Shown: piece after piece, positions 5,688 through 12,157 of the stretch | Numbering within the stretch: position 1 is the stretch's first letter | Layout of the letters: every line of letters begins with the position of its first letter | Assembly: GCA_900771185.1 (NCBI GenBank) | Contig: CAAGND010000266.1 | Location: 1-14,148 of the forward strand | DNA from: Clostridia bacterium | GTDB lineage: Bacteria; Bacillota; Clostridia; Oscillospirales; Acutalibacteraceae | Direction of reading: 5' to 3' | Length of the DNA stretch: 14,148 nucleotides | Notes under the pieces: generated by a model | Database searches by the model: none | What the model saw: only the letters and a program-made list of their open reading frames with translations | Told to the model about the DNA's origin: nothing | Position numbers and translations under genes: made by a program

Positions 5688-8021
5688 ATGAAATTTTCAA
5701 ACAGCTTTATTTCTGCAAGTTATAAGTATACAACTTATACAGAGCATATTCCCGCACCGCTTTTGAGAAAAGAGTTCAGCGTTGAAAAGCCCCTCAAATC
5801 CGCTTGCTTGACAATATCGGGCTTGGGATTTTATAAGCTTTTTGTTAACGGCACGGAGATAACAAAGGGGCTGCTGGCACCATATATTTCCAATCCCGAC
5901 CACATTGTATATTTTGATGAATATGATATTAAACCCCTGTTGAAAGATGGCAGGAATGTTATTGGCGTAATTCTCGGAAACGGTATGCAGAATGCACCCG
6001 GCGGCAAAATATGGGATTTTGACACAGCACCGTGGCGTTCCGCACCAAAGCTTGCGCTGACGCTCGAATGTGAATACTCCGACGGCGAAAAATTTGAATT
6101 TGAAGCGGACGATAGCTTCAGAGTGTCCGAGTCGCCAATATGGTTTGACGATTTGAGAAGCGGCGTTTTCTATGACGCAACCAAGGAACAGCCGGGCTGG
6201 AGCGAACCGGGTTTTGACGACAGCAGCTGGGGCTATGCCCATTTTTGCGAAAAGCCGAGAGGAGAAAAGCGGCTTTGTCAAGCAGAGCCTGTTAAAATAA
6301 ATAAGCGAATCGCTCCGGTCAGCATAAAAAAAGGCGGGGTCAGGGATTATGAGCCCGATGACCGTATGAGCTACGACACACCCGAAAAGCCGATGTCAAC
6401 AAACGGGCATATTTTTGATTTTGGAATCAATACGGCAGGCGTTTTTGAATTCAGAATCCGTTCGGCAGAGCCGGGCAGAAGAATTGAGTTCTTCACAAGC
6501 GAGGTTCTCGATGAAAACGGCGACCTCATGACAACAACATTTTCTAACTTTTACCCCAAATATTATGCTCAGAGAGATATTTATATCTGCAAGGGCGGCG
6601 ACGAGGTCTTTGTTCCCGACTTTACCTACCACGGCTACCGTTACTGCCTTGTTGTCGGTCTTGAAGACAGCGAGGCTACCGTCGAGACGCTAACCTGCCT
6701 GAGGGCAAATTCCGCCGTTGAAGAAAAGGGCGGCTTTTCGTGCTCCGATAAAACGCTCAACAAGCTCCAAAGCATGGTGAGAAACTCGGATTTGTCAAAT
6801 TTCTATTATTTTCCGACGGATTGTCCTCACCGTGAAAAGAACGGTTGGACGGGCGACGCCGCATTATCCTCTGAGCATATGCTCCTCAATCTCGGAGTTG
6901 AAAACAGCTATATTGAATGGCTGAGAAACATCAGAAAGACTCAGCGTGAGGACGGCGCTTTGCCGGGAATTATTCCGACGGGCGGTTGGGGCTACGAATG
7001 GGGTAACGGTCCGGTTTGGGACAGTGCACTGACCTTTATTCCTTTTTATACTTATAAATATCGGGGCGACAAAAGGATTCTTGAAGAAAACGCAGCGAGC
7101 ATTCTGCGATATGTAAATTATATTTCTCAAAAACAGAATAAAAAAGGGCTTGTTGCGTTCGGCCTTGGCGATTGGCTCCATCCCAACAGAGATGCAGGCA
7201 AACCCAAATGTCCTCTTGTGGTGACCGATTCGATAACCTCGCTTGCAATTTGCGGAATGGCGGCATTTATCTTTAATGAGCTCGGAATGACCGCTCAGCG
7301 TGATTTTGCACATGATATTTATTGCAGACTGAGGGCGGCAATAAGAGCTTATCTTGTTGATTTCAAAAACATGACCGTTTTGGGTGATACGCAGACAGGT
7401 CTTGCAATGGCGATTTATTTTCCCGTTTTTGAGGATTACGAAAAGCCCCGTGCGGTTAAAAGGCTTGTTAAGCTGATTGAGGAGAATAACGGGCTGCTTG
7501 ACACGGGAATGGTCGGAGGAAGATACATTTTTCACGCTCTCAGCGACAATGGCTATGCCGATCTTGCTTATAGAATGATAGTTGGGCCTGAATTTCCGTC
7601 CTACGGCTTTTGGATTGAAAAGGGGGCAACCTCGATGTGGGAGTCGTTCTATCCGGAGCATCTGGATTCGCTCAATCATCATGCGTGGGGCGATGTTTCG
7701 GCGTGGTTTATCAAGGATGTAGCAGGCATCAGAATCAACCCCGAATGTGACGATACTTCAAAATTGGAAATAAGGCCGTCCTTTATCGAGGGATTGACAT
7801 CGGCTCAGGCGTGGCATGCGTCGGTTAACGGTAAGGTCAGCTCCGAATGGCGGAAGGACGGCGACACGGTTACGATAAAAGTCAGCATTCCGCAAGGCTC
7901 TTACGGTACGCTGTTTCTGCCCGACGGCTGGGTGACCGACAGAAGACATTACCCGAAGGATGCGGTAAACTTTATGGAGCTCGAAGCCGAAACGGTTGTA
8001 ACGGCTGTTAAGAAAAAATAA
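5688..8021 (+). CDS. GH78 family alpha-L-rhamnosidase-like glycosidase
   Basis: A 777-residue protein with the layout of bacterial GH78 enzymes, which remove terminal alpha-L-rhamnose from plant glycosides and polysaccharides. Residues about 20-165 match the N-terminal lectin-like domain (FYKLFVNGTEIT, NVIGVILGNGMQN). A beta-domain follows to about 350. The (alpha/alpha)6 catalytic barrel carries TDCPHREKNGWTGDA (Asp378, Glu383, Asp390), the family's acid cluster with the candidate general acid, then GATSMWE ending at Glu652 and SLNHHAWGDV with the tandem His. A C-terminal beta-sandwich (about 680-777) includes GKVSSEWRKDGDTV. There is no signal peptide, so it should act in the cytoplasm on imported oligosaccharides. 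Single gene with its own promoter and terminator; no transporter or rhamnose catabolism gene is adjacent. Exact sugar specificity is not proven. Confidence 0.92.
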   Translation: MKFSNSFISASYKYTTYTEHIPAPLLRKEFSVEKPLKSACLTISGLGFYKLFVNGTEITKGLLAPYISNPDHIVYFDEYDIKPLLKDGRNVIGVILGNGMQNAPGGKIWDFDTAPWRSAPKLALTLECEYSDGEKFEFEADDSFRVSESPIWFDDLRSGVFYDATKEQPGWSEPGFDDSSWGYAHFCEKPRGEKRLCQAEPVKINKRIAPVSIKKGGVRDYEPDDRMSYDTPEKPMSTNGHIFDFGINTAGVFEFRIRSAEPGRRIEFFTSEVLDENGDLMTTTFSNFYPKYYAQRDIYICKGGDEVFVPDFTYHGYRYCLVVGLEDSEATVETLTCLRANSAVEEKGGFSCSDKTLNKLQSMVRNSDLSNFYYFPTDCPHREKNGWTGDAALSSEHMLLNLGVENSYIEWLRNIRKTQREDGALPGIIPTGGWGYEWGNGPVWDSALTFIPFYTYKYRGDKRILEENAASILRYVNYISQKQNKKGLVAFGLGDWLHPNRDAGKPKCPLVVTDSITSLAICGMAAFIFNELGMTAQRDFAHDIYCRLRAAIRAYLVDFKNMTVLGDTQTGLAMAIYFPVFEDYEKPRAVKRLVKLIEENNGLLDTGMVGGRYIFHALSDNGYADLAYRMIVGPEFPSYGFWIEKGATSMWESFYPEHLDSLNHHAWGDVSAWFIKDVAGIRINPECDDTSKLEIRPSFIEGLTSAQAWHASVNGKVSSEWRKDGDTVTIKVSIPQGSYGTLFLPDGWVTDRRHYPKDAVNFMELEAETVVTAVKKK

Positions 8022-8050
8022 GCTTCACGATATTATTAGCCTGAAACCAA

Positions 8051-8100
8051 AATAAAACGGCTTGCATCGAGTTTGATGCAAGCCGTTGTTTTGCCTGTTT
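8051..8100. terminator. Bidirectional terminator between GH78 and tam
   Basis: AACGGCTTGCATC (8056-8068) pairs perfectly with GATGCAAGCCGTT (8075-8087) over a six-base loop. On the plus strand it is followed by GTTTTGCCTGTTTT; on the minus strand by TTTTATTTT. It can serve both convergent genes. Confidence 0.8.
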
Positions 8101-8145
8101 TACATCGGGACGCTGAGTGAAAATGTGTTTTATGCTTTCGCAAAA

Positions 8146-8916
8146 TTATTTAATCGCCGTGAAGAAAAATCTCGGAAATCTGAAAATAATTTCTCCGTTT
8201 GACTGTATCGGGTAGGCCTTTACCACCTCGTTGTAGACCTCCCTTTCAAATTCTTCAGCATCATGTTCGGAAAGCTCGTTTAAATATGGACGTAACCCCG
8301 TGCCCTTGTACCATTCCATAATACTCTCGTGCGAGGGCATTCTGTGACAATAGACAGTTTCCCATATTGAAAAATCATCTGTCACCTCTGACAGCAAATC
8401 GAAATATTCGCCCTGTGTAAGGTTATGAAACAACCTCGGATTCGCAAATTTATTTTTCCATTTTCTGCTTTCCGTCAGTTTGCCGATTATCAGATGAATA
8501 GGCTCCTGATAATTCATAGGCGTCTGCACCGCAAGCATTCCGCCGTCATTCAATATGCCCATCATATTTTTTATCAGTTCACGATGATTGGGAATCCATT
8601 GAATACATGCGTTTGAGAACACCACGTCAAACCTCTCTTTAATGTCGGGAAAGTCCCTGCTTGCATCAAAAAGCATGAAATTAAGGTCAGGATTCTGACT
8701 CTTCGCCTTGTCGAGCATATTTTGGGAATTGTCGGCTCCGACAATATATGCGTCTTTGAATTTATCCGCAAGAACCCTTGTGCTGTTCCCCGGACCGCAG
8801 CCGATGTCAATAATTTTGCGCGGATTTGAAATAGTTATTTTATTTGCCAGATCAATAGCCGGCTGTGTTCTCTCTTTTATAAATTTTGTGTATTGATTTG
8901 CGCTCCAGTCTGTCAT
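8146..8916 (-). CDS. tam: trans-Aconitate 2-methyltransferase
   Basis: A class I SAM-dependent methyltransferase of 256 residues. It follows E. coli Tam from end to end: MTDWSANQYTKF (MSDWNPSLYLHF in E. coli), DIGCGPGNST (residues 37-46, SAM-binding loop), SNACIQWIPNHREL, GGMLAVQTPMNYQEP, YCHRMPSHESIMEW, TGLRPYLNELSE and a C-terminal FPRFFFTA. Tam methylates trans-aconitate, an inhibitory by-product of the citric acid cycle, in the cytoplasm. Start choice: an in-frame ATG at 8931 overlaps the GAGGGG sequence that is properly spaced for the ATG at 8916, and 8916 gives the family's MTDW start. The promoter TTGAAA-16-TATAAT (plus-strand 8946-8973) fits this. It is convergent with the GH78 gene. 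Confidence 0.9.
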   Translation of the reverse strand: MTDWSANQYTKFIKERTQPAIDLANKITISNPRKIIDIGCGPGNSTRVLADKFKDAYIVGADNSQNMLDKAKSQNPDLNFMLFDASRDFPDIKERFDVVFSNACIQWIPNHRELIKNMMGILNDGGMLAVQTPMNYQEPIHLIIGKLTESRKWKNKFANPRLFHNLTQGEYFDLLSEVTDDFSIWETVYCHRMPSHESIMEWYKGTGLRPYLNELSEHDAEEFEREVYNEVVKAYPIQSNGEIIFRFPRFFFTAIK

Positions 8917-8945
8917 ATTATTGCCCCTCATACTTGTTTAGTTTC

Positions 8946-8973
8946 ATTATACTAAGTTTTATAATATTTTCAA
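8946..8973 (-). promoter_or_regulatory. Promoter of tam
   Basis: On the minus strand TTGAAA (complement of 8968-8973), a 16-base spacer and perfect TATAAT (complement of 8946-8951). Transcription would start about 25 bases before the ATG at 8916. Confidence 0.7.
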
Positions 8974-9044
8974 GCAGACGAGGCAAAGAACATTATTCAG
9001 AAAACAAAAAGCCGCAACCCCTTGATATACAAAAGATTGCGGTA

Positions 9045-9062
9045 TGGCGCGCTGCAAGGGAT
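9045..9062. repeat. 18-bp copy of the tRNA-Arg 3' end (candidate att site)
   Basis: TGGCGCGCTGCAAGGGAT is identical to 9245-9262, which is the CCA end, acceptor strand and part of the T-stem of tRNA-Arg. The two copies are exactly 200 bases apart in direct orientation. Duplication of a tRNA 3' end is what site-specific integration by a tyrosine recombinase leaves, but no integrase is present in the 182 bases between the copies. Confidence 0.6.
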
Positions 9063-9065
9063 ACA

Positions 9066-9160
9066 GGCGGCTGCGCCGCCTTGCGTGCTCGGCGACCGCT
9101 GCTTCGCAGCAGTACCCGCCTCACACTTCGCGGCTAAAAACAGTCCGCAGGACTGTTTTA
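9066..9160. repeat. Palindrome-rich non-coding repeat DNA
   Basis: Several perfect hairpins lie close together: GGCGGC-TGC-GCCGCC (about 9066-9080), GCTGC-TTC-GCAGC (about 9100-9112) and AAAACAGTCC-GCA-GGACTGTTTT (9137-9159). The last looks like a terminator on both strands. No gene is visible; the pattern suggests a dispersed palindromic repeat. Confidence 0.55.
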
Positions 9161-9180
9161 TTAACGCCGCTCACCCTCTC

Positions 9181-9197
9181 AGGGTTCGAATCCCTTG
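9181..9197 (+). repeat. Inverted partial tRNA T-arm copy
   Basis: AGGGTTCGAATCCCTTG repeats the T-arm of the tRNA-Arg below (9255-9272) in opposite orientation with one base missing. No acceptor stem or CCA follows, so it is a fragment, not a gene. Confidence 0.5.
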
Positions 9198-9241
9198 AAA
9201 TAAAAGAAGAACAGAAGCAACACCTGCGGTGTCACTTCTGT
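9198..9241 (-). terminator. Terminator of tRNA-Arg
   Basis: ACAGAAG and CTTCTGT, then ACACC and GGTGT, pair across a TGC loop (9211-9241), with one two-base internal mismatch. On the minus strand the stem is followed by TCTTCTTTTATTT. It starts four bases after the encoded CCA. Confidence 0.7.
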
Positions 9242-9244
9242 CCT

Positions 9245-9321
9245 TGGCGCGCTGCAAGGGATTCGAACCCCTGACCTTTTGGTTCGTAGCCAAACACTCT
9301 ATCCAACTGAGCTAGCAGCGC
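9245..9321 (-). tRNA. tRNA-Arg (anticodon ACG)
   Basis: A complete 77-base cloverleaf on the minus strand. The acceptor GCGCTGC pairs with GCAGCGC. The D-arm is GCTC...GAGT with AGTTGGATA. The anticodon stem TTTGG/CCAAA holds the loop CTACGAA, giving anticodon ACG (read as ICG after deamination, for CGU/CGC/CGA). The T-arm is AGGGG-TTCGAAT-CCCTT. The discriminator is G and CCA is encoded. No strong promoter was found; TATACT (complement of 9335-9340) is a possible -10. Confidence 0.97.
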
Positions 9322-9495
9322 ATCTGATTGCCATAGTATATTATCACAACACTCCGAAAAAATCAACTCTAAAACCAAAAAAATTTTAATTTTTTCAATG
9401 CGTCTTTAAACAGCCTGTGAAAAATCAACAGACCCGTACTATTATTCTGCATGTTCAGCCCTGACAGCTGTCCGGTCTTATGGTCCCCTACACTT
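9322..9495. other. Non-coding gap upstream of tRNA-Arg
   Basis: An A/T-rich gap with an AAAAAATT/AATTTTTT palindrome near 9380-9398 and a GACAGCTGTC palindrome at 9463-9472. No gene and no clear terminator of the neighbouring membrane-protein gene was found. Confidence 0.4.
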
Positions 9496-10401
9496 CTATC
9501 TGCGCTTTTTCTTGGTGTCTGCGCCGATGATGATGTCATCGTCTTTGTCAAACACCGCGACACGGATAATGAGAATCAGCAGTATTGCGGCGGCAGCCGA
9601 GCAGGCATAGACTATCCACATGCTTGTAACGCTTGAGATGAAGCCGCCGAGATATGGGATACCTCTGTTTGCAACCGCAAATATCTTTGACGGCGAGGAT
9701 ATGTTTTGAGCAAAATCAATTTCATATCCGCCGTTCTCGGTGTAAGCGGCGACAATGGTGTCATTCCCGGCACTGCTCGCTTTCTTTGTGAACAGAAGCA
9801 TGCCGGCGGAAACATTTGAGCCGTCAACCGTATGGCGGCAGATAACCATGCCTCTGTCGAAAAGGAATCTTCCGGGTTCAGCGGTTGCAACTGCGGTGAG
9901 CCCGGTCAGAAGGCTGACAATGACAATGATGGTGATGAGCACATTCAAAAAGATTTTTGCGCCCCTGTGAGGCTTTTTCCCCTGAACAAAGCTTTTTTGC
10001 AGCTTTGCTCCCGTGTAGTCAGAGGTTTTCTCAAATTCAAATTTCGGCTCGATTTTCGGCTTGTGCTCGGACTTGCTTGACTTGTCTATCGGCGGGCCGA
10101 AATATCCGGTTGGGTTAGGCTCGTTATGCCAGGATTCTGACGGCTCCTCTTCGGCGGGAGCCTCGCTGACAGTTTCCGTTGGCGTATCAGCAGCTTGTTC
10201 CGGTTCCAAAACTTCGGCGTGGATGTCCGGTTCAATATCGTCAGCGCTTATCGTGCCGAAGGATGCGACCGATTCGGATTCGCCGGAGAAATTCTGTTCG
10301 TCCGGAAGCTCCACAGCAGCCTGCTCCTGCGACGGTTGTGCGAGCTTGAGCGCAAATTCGGCGTTGAGCTCTTCAAGAGTCTTAGGCCTGAAATTTTCCA
10401 T
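9496..10401 (-). CDS. Two-TM protein, possibly a degenerate SipW-type signal peptidase
   Basis: A 301-residue membrane protein. Residues 1-145 are hydrophilic, acidic and Pro/Glu-rich, presumably cytoplasmic (MENFRPKTLEELNAEFALKL at the start). TM1 is about 149-173, an external domain about 174-258, and TM2 about 261-282, with a charged tail ending KKKRR. The external part resembles S26B (SipW/archaeal) signal peptidases: HTVDGSNVSAGMLLFTKK near the catalytic Ser motif position and GIPYLGGF (247-254), matching the conserved IPYLG before the last helix. The usual SGSM is DGSN and no His/Arg general-base motif is seen, so it is probably inactive or not an enzyme. Start choice: ATG 10401 has GGGGTG at good spacing; a longer TTG start at 10551 would add 50 basic residues with no better site. 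Confidence 0.7.
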   Translation of the reverse strand: MENFRPKTLEELNAEFALKLAQPSQEQAAVELPDEQNFSGESESVASFGTISADDIEPDIHAEVLEPEQAADTPTETVSEAPAEEEPSESWHNEPNPTGYFGPPIDKSSKSEHKPKIEPKFEFEKTSDYTGAKLQKSFVQGKKPHRGAKIFLNVLITIIVIVSLLTGLTAVATAEPGRFLFDRGMVICRHTVDGSNVSAGMLLFTKKASSAGNDTIVAAYTENGGYEIDFAQNISSPSKIFAVANRGIPYLGGFISSVTSMWIVYACSAAAAILLILIIRVAVFDKDDDIIIGADTKKKRR

Positions 10402-10580
10402 TTTTATCACCCCAAAAACATGTTTCGGACCGCGGAAAGACGACGCAGATAAAAACTTTTTGGCTTTGCAAAACATCGGCACACTGAATATTTTCGCATT
10501 TCTGCGTCCGCTTTTCCGAGCAGCGGTCTCAAATCTCCCTTTATACAGCAAACGACAAAAATCGTGTTTCTATTAAAATC

Positions 10581-10609
10581 AGTATAATATTTACACCCGG
10601 CAAAGTCAA
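10581..10609 (-). promoter_or_regulatory. Promoter of the two-TM protein gene
   Basis: On the minus strand TTGACT (complement of 10604-10609), a 17-base spacer and TATACT (complement of 10581-10586). The leader to the chosen ATG would be about 170 bases; nothing structured was recognised in it. Confidence 0.7.
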
Positions 10610-10694
10610 CAGAATTTGAGATTTATGGCGGATATTGAGCGGCTTCGGGCAAAAGCTAATAGCGGTTACTTTATAAAAATGGGGAGAAGAAGCG

Positions 10695-11678
10695 ATGAAA
10701 AAAATAGCCTTTTTTGACACGAAGCCATATGAGCGGGAATGGTTTGACGAGCTGAATAAAAATTATGAAATACTCTATTTCGAGACCAAGCTTCGCGCGG
10801 GGACCGCGCGCCTGGCGGAGGGCTGTGACGGTGTGTGCGCATTTGTCAATGATGATATAGACGCCGCCGTCATAGATATTTTGCTCGATTGCGGGGTAAA
10901 GATACTGGCGATGCGCTCATCGGGATATAACAATGTGGACTTCCGCTATGCCGCAGGACGGCTGCCGATAGTCAGAGTGCCCTCATATTCGCCTTATGCC
11001 GTAGCGGAGCACGCAATGGCTCTGCTGCTGACTCTCAACCGCAAGACTCACAGGGGATATATCAGAACGAGGGATTTCAATTTCAGCCTGACGGGGCTGA
11101 CCGGAACAGACCTTCACGGAAAGACGGCCGGCGTTATCGGAACGGGAAAGATAGGCAGGGTGTTCATCGACATATGCCGGGGCTTCGGGATGTCTGTGCT
11201 CGCCTACGACCCGTATCCGGCACCGGGGATTCCGGCGGAATATACGGACACAGATACTCTGTTCAGAAACAGCGATTTTATATCGCTGCACTGTCCGCTG
11301 AGTGAGCAGACTTACCATATACTTGATGAGAGCGCGTTCTCACAGATGAAAAAAGGCGTGTATATCATAAACACCTCGAGGGGCGCGCTGATAGACAGCG
11401 CCGCGCTTCTGCGCGCGCTCAACAGTGAGAAGGTCGGCGGAGCGGGACTTGACGTCTATGAGGAGGAGGCGGACTTGTTTTTTGAGGATTTTTCCGGCAA
11501 GATAATCCGTGACGATGTGCTGTCTCTGCTTGTGTCGCGCCCGAATGTGATAATCACCTCCCATCAGGCGTTCCTGACAAAGGAGGCGTTGAAAAATATA
11601 GCCGCCGCAACGCTTGATAATCTCGATGAATTTTTTGAGGGAAAACCGCTCACCAATGAGGTGGTTTGCAGGACGTGA
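10695..11678 (+). CDS. ldhA: D-lactate dehydrogenase, LdhA type
   Basis: A 327-residue member of the D-2-hydroxyacid dehydrogenase family that follows E. coli LdhA (329 residues) along its whole length: FVNDD, SGYNNVDF, RVPSYSPYAVAEHA, HRGYIRTRDFNFSLTGLTG, GKTAGVIGTGKIG (NAD-binding Gly-x-Gly-x-x-Gly, 149-154), DPYP, ISLHCPL, NTSRGALID (Arg229), DVYEEE (Glu258), DLFFED and SHQAFLTKEAL (His290). Arg, Glu and His are spaced as in the family's catalytic set (29 and 61 residues apart). It reduces pyruvate to D-lactate with NADH in the cytoplasm to regenerate NAD in fermentation. ATG is preceded by GGGGAGAAG. It is divergent from the two-TM gene; no clear -35/-10 pair and no Rex-like palindrome was found upstream. 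Confidence 0.94.
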   Translation: MKKIAFFDTKPYEREWFDELNKNYEILYFETKLRAGTARLAEGCDGVCAFVNDDIDAAVIDILLDCGVKILAMRSSGYNNVDFRYAAGRLPIVRVPSYSPYAVAEHAMALLLTLNRKTHRGYIRTRDFNFSLTGLTGTDLHGKTAGVIGTGKIGRVFIDICRGFGMSVLAYDPYPAPGIPAEYTDTDTLFRNSDFISLHCPLSEQTYHILDESAFSQMKKGVYIINTSRGALIDSAALLRALNSEKVGGAGLDVYEEEADLFFEDFSGKIIRDDVLSLLVSRPNVIITSHQAFLTKEALKNIAAATLDNLDEFFEGKPLTNEVVCRT

Positions 11679-11713
11679 ACGGAATTGTAAAAAGTGAATA
11701 AACACTAAAACAG

Positions 11714-11750
11714 ACCGGTCGGCAGGAAATTTTCTGCCGACCGGTTGATG
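11714..11750 (+). terminator. Terminator of ldhA
   Basis: ACCGGTCGGCAG (11714-11725) pairs perfectly with CTGCCGACCGGT (11734-11745) around an A/T loop. The T-tail is poor on both strands (TGATGTTT on plus, CTGTTTTAG on minus), but the stem is very stable and sits 36 bases after the stop. Confidence 0.65.
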
Positions 11751-11798
11751 TTTATAAATAAATGAGTTGCAATGTAATTATTTTAGGAAAGGGGTCTT

Positions 11799-11990
11799 TT
11801 GCTAAGAAGTGAGGGCTATCAGGAAATCATAGTTTCCGCAGTTGTGAAGCGGTCGGATTATTTGAAAATCGGGAGCATGCGTTGCAAACCGGAAGGGTTG
11901 GCAGCGATTGAGGCAGCATTGCGACGTTTCAGCATGCACACCGTTTCCGCAAATTCAAAGGTGAAGCACAGCGTTTGCAAGGACGCATAG
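11799..11990 (+). CDS. Doubtful small ORF
   Basis: A TTG-started frame of 63 codons preceded by AGGAAAGGGG (11785-11794), only four bases from the TTG. The product is basic and contains GYQEIIVSAVVKRSDYLK and PEGLAAIEAALRRF, which could form a strand and a helix. No family is recognised and no promoter is seen. It might be a small protein, a gene remnant or chance. Apart from it, 11751-12015 holds nothing I can identify. Confidence 0.2.
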   Translation: MLRSEGYQEIIVSAVVKRSDYLKIGSMRCKPEGLAAIEAALRRFSMHTVSANSKVKHSVCKDA

Positions 11991-12015
11991 GAGTGTTTGC
12001 TGTCTGCAAATCTCA

Positions 12016-12044
12016 TTGACAAGCGCCTCGAGCTTTTCTATAAT
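12016..12044 (+). promoter_or_regulatory. Consensus sigma-A promoter of the AAA+ gene
   Basis: Perfect TTGACA (12016-12021), a 17-base spacer and perfect TATAAT (12039-12044). It is the strongest promoter in the window. The predicted start near 12051 gives a leader of about 107 bases with a short ATCTGC/GCAGAT stem and a 12-base direct repeat. Confidence 0.8.
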
Positions 12045-12157
12045 ATAAATATAGGCAAGCAATCTGCCGAATTCTGTTATAAGCAGATAAGTTTCCCTTG
12101 TCAATATTTATGTCAGAAACATAGCCAAGCAAGTTTGCAAGTGAAGGGGAAAAGTTC

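Noticed and set aside
6864..7682. A 272-codon minus-strand frame opposite the GH78 gene
   Set aside because: It lies wholly within a convincing gene on the other strand, has no ribosome binding site and gives a protein without recognisable motifs; it is a shadow frame.
9045..9262. CRISPR-like repeat array
   Set aside because: There are only two copies of an 18-mer, one inside a tRNA gene; there are no regular spacers and no cas genes.
8886..9274. Plus-strand frames between tam and tRNA-Arg
   Set aside because: They run through palindromic repeats and tRNA-derived sequence, with Arg/Ala-rich nonsense translations and no start signals.
10610..10694. Rex operator upstream of ldhA
   Set aside because: Fermentative dehydrogenase genes are often Rex-controlled, but no TTGTTAA-type palindrome is present.
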